Below are positions 44,203-54,709 of a DNA stretch of 64,000 bases, in pieces. The stretch comes from Meconema thalassinum (Eukaryota; Arthropoda; Insecta; Orthoptera; Tettigoniidae). Made by a program: the position numbers and the translations under genes. Each line of letters starts with the position of its first letter. The first letter of the stretch is position 1. The stretch is from NCBI GenBank assembly GCA_946902985.2, contig OX336388.2, positions 1,389,500,223-1,389,564,222 of the forward strand, given 5' to 3'. Under the pieces are notes generated by a model, which made no database searches, was not told the origin of the DNA, and saw only the letters and a list, made by a program, of their open reading frames with translations.

Positions 44203-44297
44203 AACTATTTTCCATTTGATTCGATATTTTTTTCTATTGTTGTGGGCCCCACCTTATCATATCTCCCAGGGCCTCGCAAGGCTTGGATCAGCCACTG
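43842..44297. mobile_element. hAT MITE H6, deletion derivative of an H1-like element
   Basis: 456 bp. The left end CAGGGGCGGATCCAGG and the right end reversed CAGTGGCTGATCCAAG form the terminal repeats. The left 130 bp match the left end of H1 (GAGGGCGACCGCCC, TATACTTTTCAAACTA) and the remainder matches the H1 3' end (GAAATAATAGAAGACTTCAG onward). Only the ends are kept. It contains a (TTA)n run at 44171-44201. No clean target duplication was found. Confidence 0.85.
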
Positions 44298-44305
44298 TAA
44301 TCGTC

Positions 44306-44913
44306 ATCTTTGTAATTAAATGCCTGTGAATTTCGAACCTGCTTCTCCAGCAAATTAATTCTCGATTTTGCTGAGTTAAGGCAGGATCTAACACGAATTA
44401 AATTACGGTTAGCATTCTTTAGGCGCCTTTTGAGCAATATTATAATCTTTTCAGCATCAATAAGTACACTAGAATGACCCAAATTCTTATCAACACTGGA
44501 CTGACCTTTTAATGCCTCATTCGTTGCTCCACTCCCATCTTCAATCTTCTTTCTTCTTTTTCTGGTGGTGTCGAGATTCTTTTTCCTGTTGGGAGCTTTA
44601 CGGGACTTATTCTCACTACTTCTGTAAATTAGGGGAAAAAATGAGGCACTGCTCCAGGACGTAACTTCCACCATACACGAGAGATTTCCAATTCTTCAAA
44701 ATTCACTATAAAATTACCTGATTTTACTATCAAATCATCAGAGAAATGAATTTGACAAATTCTAATACTTCGCGTTAACACCGTATCCTTTCGTGGAATA
44801 GTTCTGGCCCATTTTTCAAATTGATTTGTATTCTTCGGTGGTGAAAAAAATCGTATATCGTCAACTACTCTACCATATCCTGACTTACAGCCAGGCAAAA
44901 ACCAGTACGGCAT
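44306..44913 (-). pseudogene. P2 transposase N-terminus: THAP domain and coiled coil
   Basis: ATG 44913: MPYWFLPGCKSGYG, then DIRFFSPPKN, KWARTIPRKD, IRICQIHFSDDLI and LRPGAVPHFFP form a THAP domain in one exon. A frameshift near 44640 leads into a basic linker and a coiled coil (KRRLKNANRNLIRVRSCLNS, KSRINLLEKQVRN). The hAT MITE then interrupts. No intron is evident in this THAP copy, unlike P1 and P3. Confidence 0.85.
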
Positions 44914-45211
44914 GTTGAACTATTAAATTAACAAAGCCGCATAAGAAATATGTTTGAAGTTCACAACACAAAACGCTGTTGTACACAAGACACAATGAAC
45001 TGAATTTAAGAACTGAATGCAAAGAAAATTCAATTTAATTCACACAAATATCTCACACAGTAACTTCTCGCGCACTTTTCTAAGACCCGGCTCGACCCAA
45101 CAACAGGACACGTTGTTGGACATAATCGCTTGCAGTGCTTGTAGCGGCGGGACCACAAACTACCGTGCTATAATGGCGGAGTCCTCACACTAGGTCCTTC
45201 TATTCGTCATG

Positions 45212-45842
45212 GTTATAGATTAAAGTGAAAAAGGCATCATTTATTGTTTTACGTGTGGTGGCAGATAATCATTCTACAAATGTGAAATTATTCCGCTTAC
45301 TTTCTGGGGGTAGCACACCTCTACCTGTAGTGCCACATCTCTTGGACAGTTCACGCAATTTATTTCTGTCTTATGACCAATGCCATACATTGAAAATTTT
45401 AAGGACTGCATTACTGGACGTGAAGAAGCAGTTAGTTAAGGATGGGAAACCCATATATGGTTGGTTCATCAGAAAGTTTTACGACCTGAAAAAGGATTTG
45501 AAAGTGAAACTAGTTAGAAGACTGACACACAAACATATCTACCCGACAACCTTTGAGAAAATGCATGTGGGCAGAGCTGTCGATATTTTATCTTCGGATG
45601 TTATTTCAGCCCTTGAGTTCTTGAGGAAATATGGGTCTCAGTTCGGAATAAAAGAATTTCAGGATGATGAAGGCACTATCGAGTTCTTGAAGCTAGTTAA
45701 CAAATGGCTCACCATCCTCAATGTTAAGAACACTTTGCAGCATATACACTCTAGGAATGAAGACGCAATGCATTTCTTCTCAGTTGACGATGAAAGACTC
45801 GAATGGCTGGAGAACGACTTCATTCCCTATCAGGAACTCTGA
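45212..45842 (+). pseudogene. P1 transposase catalytic part 2
   Basis: Resumes beyond P2: KKASFIVLRVVADNHSTNVK, LFRLLSGGS, YDQCHTLKILRTALLDVKKQ, RRLTHKHIYPTTFEKMHVGR and VDILSSDVISALEFL. These are blocks of the P/THAP9 catalytic and GTP-binding-like region. A stop at 45840-45842 is followed by an out-of-frame continuation (SKETYEAVCLTTKSA), where copia C2 interrupts. Confidence 0.87.
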
Positions 45843-45925
45843 TAGAAAGCATCAGCAAGTCCGGTGGAATTCATAAGTAAAGAAACTTATGAAGCAGTTT
45901 GTCTGACGACAAAATCTGCCATACT

Positions 45926-46150
45926 TGTGAGTTTGCATTCACAAATTCTCATAGTGTGTTTCTTTTGATTTGTATTTCTCATAGTGTTCTTCTTTTGTTT
46001 TTGTATACCGTACAAGTCAAATGTACTTTTTTGAATATAACCGTCTGTTTCCGGTTGTGACCAATGGATGTCGGTGTTTGTTTCTTCTCCCATCAATTTG
46101 GAGTTTAGGACTGTATTTAGTAAACCTTTTTTGCTAATTATTTTATGACA
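45926..46150 (+). repeat. Copia C2 5' LTR
   Basis: 225 bp, TGTGAGTTTGCATTC to TTTTATGACA. I see no difference from the 3' LTR at 49676-49900. The target duplication ATACT lies at 45921-45925 and 49901-49905. Confidence 0.95.
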
Positions 46151-46164
46151 GGTTATGAGCCCAG
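46151..46164 (+). other. Copia C2 primer binding site
   Basis: GGTTATGAGCCCAG directly after the LTR is complementary, with one mismatch, to the anticodon region of initiator tRNA-Met. Drosophila copia is known to use that internal half-tRNA as primer. Confidence 0.7.
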
Positions 46165-46353
46165 TTAAACGCTTATTGCTGTTAATGTGTGGACTTTGTG
46201 ATGGGAGAATGTCGGTCGTTAAAGGGTGTTGATATGTGCGGCGCACATGTGGACAGTTAAGTGTGCATCCAAGATAGTTTTTGGTGAATTTTGTGGACGA
46301 TTTTTCTATTGTGAGGACTATTTGTACGCTTTATTTTAAGTATACATACTAAC

Positions 46354-46887
46354 ATGGATTCAGCTACGGGAAGCAGCGAGCGAGTAGTTGCAATAGTGAG
46401 GTTACAGGACGACAATTGGGAAGCGTGGAGCACCCGAACAAAGGCATTGCTTCAAACAAGGCGTCTGTGGGACGCGGTTCAAGGTTTCCCACGAAAGACC
46501 GATACAGGAGAGATAGAAGATACACCCGTTGAAGAGTACTCCGAGGCCCAACTGGGCAAAGATCAAGACGCGAAAAACTTGCTCATAGGTTTGGTCACCG
46601 ACCCTTTCCTAGGTGATATCAAAGAAGCGGAGACAGATAAGGAAGCATGGCAGAAACTTCTGACTTCATGTTGCGATACTGGAGTCCTTCAAATTGTGAC
46701 GATGTTAGAAGAATTGTGTCTTTTTAAGAAAACTAGTGACATTAGCATGCGTGCATTTGTTGATAAAGTGCTTACTTGTGCACGGTTGGACGATGTAGGT
46801 ATAAAATTTACGGATAAGGCCAAAGCTGCTTTTATTCTCAGAAGACTGGAAAAGCGAAAATTTGATACGTTCATTGGAAAGCAATGA
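46354..46887 (+). CDS. Copia C2 gag, N-terminal part
   Basis: ATG 46354: LQDDNWEAWSTRTKALLQTR, then RLWDAVQGF and a UBN2-type Gag region (LEELCLFKKTSDISMRAFVD, FILRRLEKRKFDTF). It runs out of frame near 46865, where the larger frame continues. A one-base change separates the two; the original was one Gag-Pol frame. Confidence 0.88.
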   Translation: MDSATGSSERVVAIVRLQDDNWEAWSTRTKALLQTRRLWDAVQGFPRKTDTGEIEDTPVEEYSEAQLGKDQDAKNLLIGLVTDPFLGDIKEAETDKEAWQKLLTSCCDTGVLQIVTMLEELCLFKKTSDISMRAFVDKVLTCARLDDVGIKFTDKAKAAFILRRLEKRKFDTFIGKQ

Positions 46888-49621
46888 AGAAAACTTAAGT
46901 GTAAAGGTAGTGCGAGCCAAACTATTGTTGGAGGAGAGAAAGAACAAGTTGGACAAACTAAAGATGGAGCGAGAACAGGAGACTTATGCGAGGCTGAAGA
47001 AGGAAGAATCTGAGGGTGAAAGCGTGAAGGCAATGGTGGCAGCCATGCGCTTAAATTCCAAGGGGGTCGTCAACAGCAGCAAAAGTGTCAACAAGCCAAC
47101 AGGTAGTGGTGGATTCATGTGCTACAAGTGCCAAGAACAGGGGCATATTGCGAAGTTCTGTGATTTAGTTCATGAAGCAAGAAAGAAAGGTTCAGTTTTG
47201 TGTTTTAATTGTGCCAAGAAAGGTCATACTTCCCGGAATTGTAGTAATGGACGCAAGGAAAATGTTAAGGTTAAGAATCGTGAGGTTATTGCCACGGTAA
47301 AGGACGACGAGGCGGCAAACGAATGTGTTCAGGTTAATGCTTATGTGACAACTGAAAGCAAGGATGATGCATCTGATTGTGTATGCAGGTGGTATGTAGA
47401 TTCAGGAGCCACTGAGCACCTGACACCTTGTAAGGATATTCTGTATGATTACACCCCAAAGGTTTCTGGTAGTGTAGACACAGCTGATGGATCCGTAGTT
47501 AGTGTATGTGGTATGGGAAGTGTGCTTATGAAACTATCTGACAAGTGTGGAGGTTCTTTTCTGAAACTGAAAAGAGTGTTGTATGTCCCAGGTCTTCAAG
47601 ACAATTTAATATCTGTAGGTCAATTTGACAGGAAAGGTGCAGTCGTAACCATTAAAGATAGCAAAGTTGTATTGTCAGATCATGAGGGTATATTCCTTAC
47701 GGGTGAGGCTGTTGGAAATATGTATAAGGTAAATTGTGATTATTTTATGGTAGAACAAGGGAAAGAATTTGCTTGTAATGACGAGGTGGAGGTTGTGTAT
47801 GCTAAGAGCAACAAAGCTGTAACTAGCGGAATATGGCATCAGCGTTTTGGCCATGCTCTGAACATTCCAGATCGTGATTTTATACCCAAAGAAAAGAATC
47901 TTGATTGTGATACTTGTAAACAAGGTAAAATGAAAAGACTTAAATTTAATGAAAGAGATCATGTATCTCAGAAGCCATTAGATGTCGTGTTCTCTGATGT
48001 ATGCCAGCTAGAGCACCCATCGATTGGAGGTAGCAAATATTTTATTACATTTACTGATGACTGTGCCAGATTCTCATATGTAAGTTTTCTTAAGCATAAG
48101 AGTGATGCATTTAATGAGTTTCTCAAGGTTAAAACCCTAATGGAGACAGCACAAGGGACCAAGTTGAAATCTTTCCATTCAGACAACGGTGGAGAGTATT
48201 TAAGTACAGAGTTTTGTAACTATCTTGAAAAGGAAGGTATTGTTCGTAGGTTAACAATGGCTTACTCTCCCCAACAGAATGGAGTTGCTGAACGCCTCAA
48301 CCAGCAACTTCTCACCACTAGTAGGTGCATGCTCATTCAGTCAGGCATGCCAGTTCAATTTTGGGGGGAAGCCATCAACACAGCCTGCTATATAAAGAAT
48401 AGGTGTGTGTCATCAACTGTAAAGAACATTCCATTTGAACTGTGGACGAGTAGAAAGTTGTCAGACCAGGAATTGCTTATGTTAAAATCATTTGGTTGTA
48501 AAGTTTGGATCCATAAACGTAATGTGGAAAAGTTAGTGCCAAGGGCAAATGTTGGTGCAATGCTAGGGTACCCCGATGACTCGAGGGGCTACCGTGTATG
48601 GGACATCGAAAAGAAATGTGTCATTAAATCCAGGAATGTAGAATTTGTTGAAGATGTATTTCCGTTTTCTGTAAAAGCCCAGGAAAAACCTGTAACTCGG
48701 ATAGATTGTGAACCTAGAACAGTTGGAGAAGTGTTTGTCGAGCAGAAAGATTGTGGAGGTGACGTGTTTGAACACGAAGTAGCCGAATCAGGAAATGAAA
48801 ATTCTGTAACAAGTGATAGTGATGCCTCTTTGTCAGATTCTGATGTCGTAATAGACTCTCCATTACAGCCTGAACACACAGTATTACGCAGGTCGAGTAG
48901 AGAGAGAAAACGTCCCAGTAAGTGTGTGTGTTGTAATGAAGTCAAGGTCAAATGTCGCATTGTCACGTTGAGGTCAGAATATAACGATCCGGTGTCTTTT
49001 CAAGAAGCCACCTCACGAGATGACAAAGATAAATGGTTTGAAGCAATGAATCAAGAGATTGCCCTCTTGGAAAAACATAATGTGTGGACACTTGCAGAAG
49101 ATTCAGGTGGCAAGACTGTCATAGGCACCAAATGGGTGTATAAAACTAAACGAAACCAAGAAGGTGAAGTACTTAGGTATAGAGCACGTTTAGTAGCTCA
49201 AGGTTTCAGTCAGATAAAGGGTACAGATTTCCTTGAATCCTACAGTCCTGTGGTAAAAAGGAAAACTATTAGGACCCTTATAGCCATAGGAGTAGAGCGT
49301 GAAGGGGATAATTGTCATTTGGACATTGTATCGGCATACCTTAATAGCAAAATTAAGGAAACTGTATTTGTAAGTCAACCAGAAGGTTTTCGCAGTGTAG
49401 AATACCCAGACTATGTGCTAAAACTCAACAAGAGTATTTACGGTTTGTGTCAAGCTGGTAAAGATTGGCACAATTGTATCACTGCACAAATTGTCAAGCT
49501 TGGCTTAAATCAAAGCAAATATGATCCATGTCTGTATTTTAACCCAGATCATGACCTGTATGTTGCCCTTTGCTACCATACAAGGAATGATATGCAAATG
49601 TTTGTTGTTAGTGTAAGGCTA
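46862..49621 (+). CDS. Copia C2 Gag-Pol, truncated in the reverse transcriptase
   Basis: Zinc knuckles CYKCQEQGHIAKFC and CFNCAKKGHTSRNC, protease WYVDSGATEHLTP, GAG-pre-integrase WHQRFGHALN with CDTCKQGKMK, integrase core (FTDDCARFSYV, FHSDNGGEYL, NGVAERLNQQ), then reverse transcriptase with TKWVYKTKRNQEGEV, LDIVSAYLNSKI (motif A Asp) and KLNKSIYGLCQAGKDWH (motif B). After DHDLYVALCYH the frame passes into non-homologous text: the YVDD motif and all of RNase H are absent. The zinc-knuckle region makes it a Gag-Pol fusion. Confidence 0.92.
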
Positions 49622-49675
49622 GTTATGTATTTTTTTTGTTTTAAGTTTTTTTTGCAATTTGTGAATGGGGGGAAG

Positions 49676-49900
49676 TGTGAGTTTGCATTCACAAATTCTC
49701 ATAGTGTGTTTCTTTTGATTTGTATTTCTCATAGTGTTCTTCTTTTGTTTTTGTATACCGTACAAGTCAAATGTACTTTTTTGAATATAACCGTCTGTTT
49801 CCGGTTGTGACCAATGGATGTCGGTGTTTGTTTCTTCTCCCATCAATTTGGAGTTTAGGACTGTATTTAGTAAACCTTTTTTGCTAATTATTTTATGACA
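49676..49900 (+). repeat. Copia C2 3' LTR
   Basis: Matches 45926-46150 over its 225 bp as far as I can see. The in-frame tail of the Pol frame runs into it, to a stop near 49810. Confidence 0.95.
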
Positions 49901-49905
49901 ATACT

Positions 49906-50607
49906 CTGTGTCAAGTACCTGCTTGAAAATGGCTTTCATTTCGTATTAACCAGGAAATGTTCTTCTGATGAAGTAGAAAGCTTGTTCAGTTGCATCAGAC
50001 AGTTTGGAGATAGCAACGACCAATTAACGCTGCAAGTGTTACACAGGCCCTGCATAAAATTCTGACAACTGGACTCGTAAGTGCATCTCTCACGGGAAAT
50101 ATAGCACCTGAATCTGCCTGTAGTGACTGGATGGTAACACGTAACTCAACCGGGAGACGCACTAGCACAACGATTCATGCAGATCAATCGGCGACATCGA
50201 ATACAGATTTAGAAAGAACATTTCAAACACAATTAGAAAGCATCACAAATGAAGCTGAAGAGATGCCATGTGTTTCTATGACGAGTGCTGCAATGGCCTA
50301 TATTGGAGGGTATTTGGTACGAACTGTCGAAGACCATATATCATGTCAAGAGTGCCTTGATAAAATTAGTAGTATCCAGAGTCAATCCCCAGTGATGTCA
50401 CTTATAAAATTCAAAGACAGAGGAGGTCTCCGATATCCTAAGTCAGGTTTTGTTTCGCTGTTAATGAGACTGGAAGAAGTAACGGACGAAATGATATCAG
50501 TTACTCTGGGCAGTCCAGGAATAGCACAAACATTAACCACAATACTGTTGCCACATTATGCTAAAACACCTATTCTACAGTGTGGAGTGAGTGATCAACC
50601 TGAGTAA
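49906..50607 (+). pseudogene. P1 transposase C-terminal part
   Basis: CVKYLLENGFHFVLTRKCSS and DEVESLFSCIRQFGDSND, then from 50131 a 158-codon frame with MTSAAMAYIGGYLVRTVEDH, CQECLDKISSI and LIKFKDRGGLRYPKSGFV, the conserved end of P/THAP9 transposases. Frameshifts near 50030-50100. After the stop at 50605-50607 come about 530 bp of non-coding 3' sequence with the right inverted repeat. Confidence 0.87.
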
Positions 50608-51137
50608 CTGAGGAAGTTAATATTGCAGAAGTTTCTGCGTCCCTCTGTCACTAACTACACCAATGACATGACAGATGAGTTTCGCCGAGACTACTTCTTG
50701 AGAAGAAGAACGAATTATGAGAAAAGAGAATCAAGAAAAATTGTTAAAGTCGTTCCTTTTCACTGAACCCCTAGGTCTATGGGACGCCAGGAAAAGTATT
50801 CAGTGCAACCGTACCGTACTCTTGTGCAAATCAGACATCAGTTTCGTTAGTTGTGCGTGCTATATAAGGGAAATCCGAAGATGAAACAAACTCCTACTAG
50901 TTAAAGATGAACATCACTTATATTTTATCCATTCTACTTAACAACGTATGTTCATGTACTGCAAACATAGTCTATATATTAATGTATGCTGGTATTACCT
51001 TGCGATAGCAATGCCATTACATGCTAATGTTGGGTGGGGAATCAGCGCTGCAGTGGTCAATACGCGCACTGCTAGGAGGACACTGTTGTTGCAGAGAACG
51101 CCGCGATTGAGTAGGCTTTCTATTATTGGAGGCTATG

Positions 51138-51304
51138 CTCCATCTCAACTCCTTCGTCGTCTGAAAACATTAGCCGGTACCACCATGGCTGATGATATGC
51201 TTAAGAACATTTGGATGTCTCGCCTGCCTTCCGATGTACAGAAGATCCTCACAGTTTCAGAAGGTAATCTTGATGGGCTTGCAAAAATCGCCGATAGATT
51301 ACTT
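51138..51304 (+). pseudogene. Gypsy A gag, middle part
   Basis: Resumes after P1: APSQLLRRLKTLAGTTMADD, then IWMSRLPSDVQKILTV and KIADRLL. It fits directly to the N-terminal part ending at 39538. It is interrupted at 51305 by a transposon with a 4-bp duplication. Confidence 0.88.
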
Positions 51305-52039
51305 GAGTAGCCTAGAATCAAACCGCACTTTCTCCAAAAACATGATTATTCAGTAGAGCCCAAAAACTGATTCCAACTGAACTCAAAGTTAAATAGTGAA
51401 ACTGATGAATGTATATTAAAGATTTGACTTACGGAACACATTTTCAATACATAAAACCCGATTTTATTGACCTACCTGAATATTTAAGGAGATTTAATGT
51501 TGGAGAAAATGCACTTTGTCTCTAGGTCATTGATCAAGTGCACTCAGGTGTCAATATAAAATTTAATTTAAGAATATATCATATTTACAAGAAGAAATAA
51601 GGCATTTTAGACGTAACACGTATCTATTTTACTGAAAAATGCAGACCATTACAAAAATTAAGGTGAATAAGTGGATTTTCAAACCATTGTAATTAAGATG
51701 TACATTTTTTTACATCTTTCATTAACTCCTTAACGTCATAAATTTTGGTGTCCGAACTAACCTTCTTGACAGATGAGTACCTTGATACCAAATCTATGGC
51801 GACAAATGGGAGGCTGCCATTGTCTGGCGCTAACTTGGAGTCATTCTGCACTTTATCCGTAGGAGAACGTGCTGTTCGTCTCTAAGTGGTGATTTTCTTA
51901 CCTATTTTAACATGGATATAGAGCTGTTTGACACCAACCGACCAGTTTATTATATTCTTCAGACAATTCCGCATTGAAACATACAAAAACCTCATTTTCG
52001 ATATTTTTGGAGAAAGTGCAGTTTGATTCTAGGCTACTC
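51305..52039. mobile_element. 4-bp-TSD transposon T1 in gypsy A gag
   Basis: 735 bp. The left end GAGTAGCCTAGAATCAAAC and the right end reversed are the same over about 32 bp with one difference. ACTT lies at 51301-51304 and 52040-52043. Removing it with one ACTT joins gag in frame. A further degenerate copy of the terminus occurs inside (about 51500-51535, reversed). No coding capacity. The terminus resembles that of T2. Confidence 0.85.
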
Positions 52040-52315
52040 ACTTGAACTATATCCGGCAACACCCAGTACCTCTATAATGGCCTCTACTTCCGAACCTACT
52101 ACCAGTGCGTCATTGCAATTCCAAATTAACGAACTGACGAAACTAGATACCGAGATGTCAACCAGAAACACTCGATCCAGCCGATCAGCTTCGAGACGTA
52201 GTTCTCCATACCGTTATCGCTCTCCACGATCACCTTCAGTTAACAGGGACACTTGTTGGTTTCACCGTACGTTTGGCTCGAATGCTCGTCAATGTCGCCC
52301 TCCATGTATTCAAGG
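52040..52315 (+). pseudogene. Gypsy A gag, C-terminal part with CHCC motif
   Basis: LYPATPSTSIM, an Arg/Ser-rich stretch (RNTRSSRSASRRSSPYRYRS) and the Cys/His box CWFHRTFGSNARQC with a following PPC. This CHCC-type box replaces the usual zinc knuckle and marks the CsRn1/Kabuki clade. Gypsy B interrupts right after it. Confidence 0.88.
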
Positions 52316-52365
52316 TATTATGTATCTAGTTTATGTCCTCTATGGAACTTGGTCGGAGTGTAAAT

Positions 52366-54178
52366 GAGGCTATTAGTATCAAAAGGAACAATCTCCATAT
52401 TTCATCGAAATTGAGTTACTGACACCGTTGTATTGTGCAACTAGCCCTCTACCACACTATGCTGTTTGTTTCTTTCAAAAAGAACAAAATCCCATCGTTT
52501 CAGGGCATGAAAATACAATGTTGCTTTCAAACAGAACAATCTCCGCCATCTGTTGGAATCAAGTGGGACAATCTCCACTACCACCAATCAGCTTCGTCCG
52601 TTCCGGTCATGTGAGTGCTGCCATGTTGGTTCAATGGAGTGATAAGAGAGACTGTCCTGCTCACGTGTGCCAATTTATCATGTTTTGCGGTTATATTGCA
52701 GGAATTTTTTGTGTTTTAAGACTATATGAATGTGGACTAACATATTATACTATCAAAACAAACTGTAACTTTCTTCTACGTGTTCTGTGATGGATACGGT
52801 ACCGCAAAACGTGACACCTGTCTCACCCACAAAAGCGAGGAATCGGAGTCGAGATCCAAGGAAATGGAAATCGGTTGTTGTGAAAGAAGATTTCGTGAAC
52901 TACTACCCTGTCAGGGAAATTATTGTTACCCCTAGACGTGTATACATTACGTCAGCTCACCAAGTTACGGCTGCCACGGGCAGGTGCGGGGCAAGAATGG
53001 GAACACATGTACAGTCATACAATGTGAATACACCGCACAGCGCACGACCCAGCTCGAACCATGCACACACAAGACATGCGATGAGGTTTCGCTGGCAACA
53101 ACTGCTGCACGTCTATCGCTGACGTGTGGCTGTGCGGAGCGCATTAGTTCCGATTTCCACCACTGGCAACAATTCACTGGTAGGGTAGTACATACAACAA
53201 AGGATGTGGTCTAATGCTTAGACATAACTACGAGCGCTTGAGTCAACACATACATGGTCAAATCAAAATCGAAATATCTACTTTCGATTTTAGAAATTCG
53301 AAAATCTGCTTCCCACAATTTGAAGTTAAAGAATATATTAAAACAATCTAACCTTAATTTCATTTGAATCTGTAGAACAAGTTCTTTTTAAAAAACAAGC
53401 GTTTTGAGCAAGGTTTCTCAAAAATATCATTTAATCTGGAAGTAATTTTCACAATTTTGCAAAATGATAGAGATATTCAATAAATACATTTTGACACTTT
53501 TCCGGGTCTTCTAGCTTTTCAACTTGTCGCACAATTATCAAATTAGCCTAACTTAACGTTTTTGTTAAACTGGACCTGAATAGCCTGAGTGCCCTTAGTG
53601 TCATTAAAAATATTTTCAACATTAAAATAAGTAGAAATGAGGATTATTAGATCAATCACGGAGTGATTTTGTCCAGTGTTCTCATTAGCTTCGGTGCTGT
53701 AATTCAAATCAAGGAATGTTGTGTTCTTAATTTACATATGAGTTTTGTTTAATCGGTAAATTTGTGTTGAAAATTAAAGGGCACTTCATTACAACAGTTA
53801 TCCTTAGTTTAAAAATTTCTCCTCTTTTTTGTTACCGTAAATGACATTTATGCTAATAGGAGTAGTGTAGGTATCACATATTTCTATGTCAATAACAAAA
53901 AGAGCAATCTCCATGCATGTTGATATCAAATAGAGCAATGTCCACAATAATCTTACAGTTAGTATCAAAAGGGACAATCTCCAAAATAAAATGTAAAATA
54001 TCTCATTAACTATTAATCATATGCTTGGTTTTCTTTGGCTACTCGCATACAACCGCTTACTTTATGTATGAGACAAAACCCATCCAGATAGAGTGGATAC
54101 AAATGCATTAGATAAAAAATTACTCCTACTGTAAAATGTAGAGAGGTGGAGATTGTTCCTTTTGATACTAATAGCCTC
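52366..54178. mobile_element. 4-bp-TSD transposon T2 in the gypsy B LTR
   Basis: 1813 bp. Perfect terminal inverted repeats start GAGGCTATTAGTATCAAAAG and run about 31 bp. AAAT lies at 52362-52365 and 54179-54182. Many subterminal copies of the ATCAAAAGGRACAATCTCC type occur near 52379, 52471, 52527, 52558, 53897, 53926 and 53958. Inside are only short frames, so it is non-autonomous or has lost its transposase. Confidence 0.88.
52787..53122 (+). CDS. Unassigned small ORF inside T2
   Basis: 112 codons, MDTVPQNVTPVSPTKARNRS then RDPRKWKSVVVKED, followed by less structured sequence. The basic start could be the first exon of a transposase or a captured fragment. I do not recognise the family. 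Low support for being a gene. Confidence 0.3.
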   Translation: MMDTVPQNVTPVSPTKARNRSRDPRKWKSVVVKEDFVNYYPVREIIVTPRRVYITSAHQVTAATGRCGARMGTHVQSYNVNTPHSARPSSNHAHTRHAMRFRWQQLLHVYR

Positions 54179-54709
54179 AAATATGCTTTTACTCTGTGAC
54201 AATGTTAGTTGTAACTTAATTTGTTCATTGTGTTAAGATGTTGATTCAGATGTGTGTGCATATTAAAGTGCTATAATATTCTTTATTCAAAACATAATAG
54301 CTATAATGTGCTTTATTCAAAACATAATAGTTGGCGACGAGGAATTGGGACTTGATTCTCCGGTTCAGATATAGCCTACATCAATGAAGTACGGTATTTA
54401 CGTCGTCTGTTTCAACGGCCACGTGAGTAAAATCAAGAATCAGGCAAATCGACATGAAATGTACACAGAGTACTTGTAAACGATCCTAAGCAACTCATCG
54501 TATATTCAGCTACGTGTGCCTGCATGCCACATATTCAAAATAATATGTATCGCAGTTCGAACTTTGAGTTTATGCAATGTTTTTTTTTCTCAAGCCCAGG
54601 ACAATATTCGGTCATCGATCACTACCCAGTGTGTTTTAAATCTGTTATCTTGAAACATTTTATTATATTTGAACTGTGATTTTTAAAATTATTTCGAAGT
54701 TCCGTCAAG

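Larger units (their letters stand above)
41400..45211 (-). mobile_element. P-superfamily transposon P2 nested in P1
   Basis: Perfect 17-bp terminal inverted repeats CATGACGAATAGAAGGA (41400-41416 and, reversed, 45195-45211); the CATGA start recalls the Drosophila P element. The target duplication GTTATAG (7 bp) lies at 41393-41399 and 45212-45218. It encodes a THAP transposase on the minus strand and is itself split by P3 and a hAT MITE. Own length is about 1.9 kb, so part of the transposase is deleted. Confidence 0.93.
45926..49900 (+). mobile_element. Copia C2, recent Ty1/copia insertion lacking the reverse transcriptase end and RNase H
   Basis: 3975 bp with matching LTRs, 5-bp duplication and polypurine tract (TGGGGGGAAG before 49676). 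Coding covers gag, protease, integrase and the first two reverse transcriptase motifs, then stops. An autonomous copia is usually about 1 kb longer. Matching LTRs mean recent insertion, so this copy was probably mobilised by enzymes of a complete relative. Confidence 0.93.
39539..51137 (+). mobile_element. P-superfamily transposon P1 inserted in gypsy A gag
   Basis: Terminal inverted repeats: left TTAGCCTCCAATAATA, right reversed CATAGCCTCCAATAATAG followed by AAAGCCT. The target duplication CTCCATC (7 bp) lies at 39532-39538 and 51138-51144; gag resumes in frame after it. It encodes a THAP-domain transposase on the plus strand. Own length is about 3.8 kb after subtracting P2 and copia C2. 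Frameshifts show decay. Confidence 0.9.
52316..54329 (+). repeat. Gypsy B 5' LTR, split by T2
   Basis: LTR parts 52316-52365 and 54183-54329 match the 3' LTR 58988-59179 (TATTATGTATCTAGTT to AACATAATA). The LTR ends are short inverted repeats TATTATG/CATAATA. The T2 transposon sits between. The target duplication CAAGG lies at 52311-52315 and 59180-59184. Confidence 0.92.

Noticed and set aside
43834..44305. 8-bp target duplication for hAT MITE H6
   Set aside because: The flanks TTCGTTAT and TAATCGTC do not match, so none was claimed.
39707..45842. Host THAP genes (THAP9-like)
   Set aside because: All three THAP-coding loci lie inside elements with terminal inverted repeats and target duplications, and two are broken. 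They are transposon genes.
45887..46246. Minus-strand frames duplicated at 45887-46246 and 49619-49939
   Set aside because: They are the two copia C2 LTRs read backwards.
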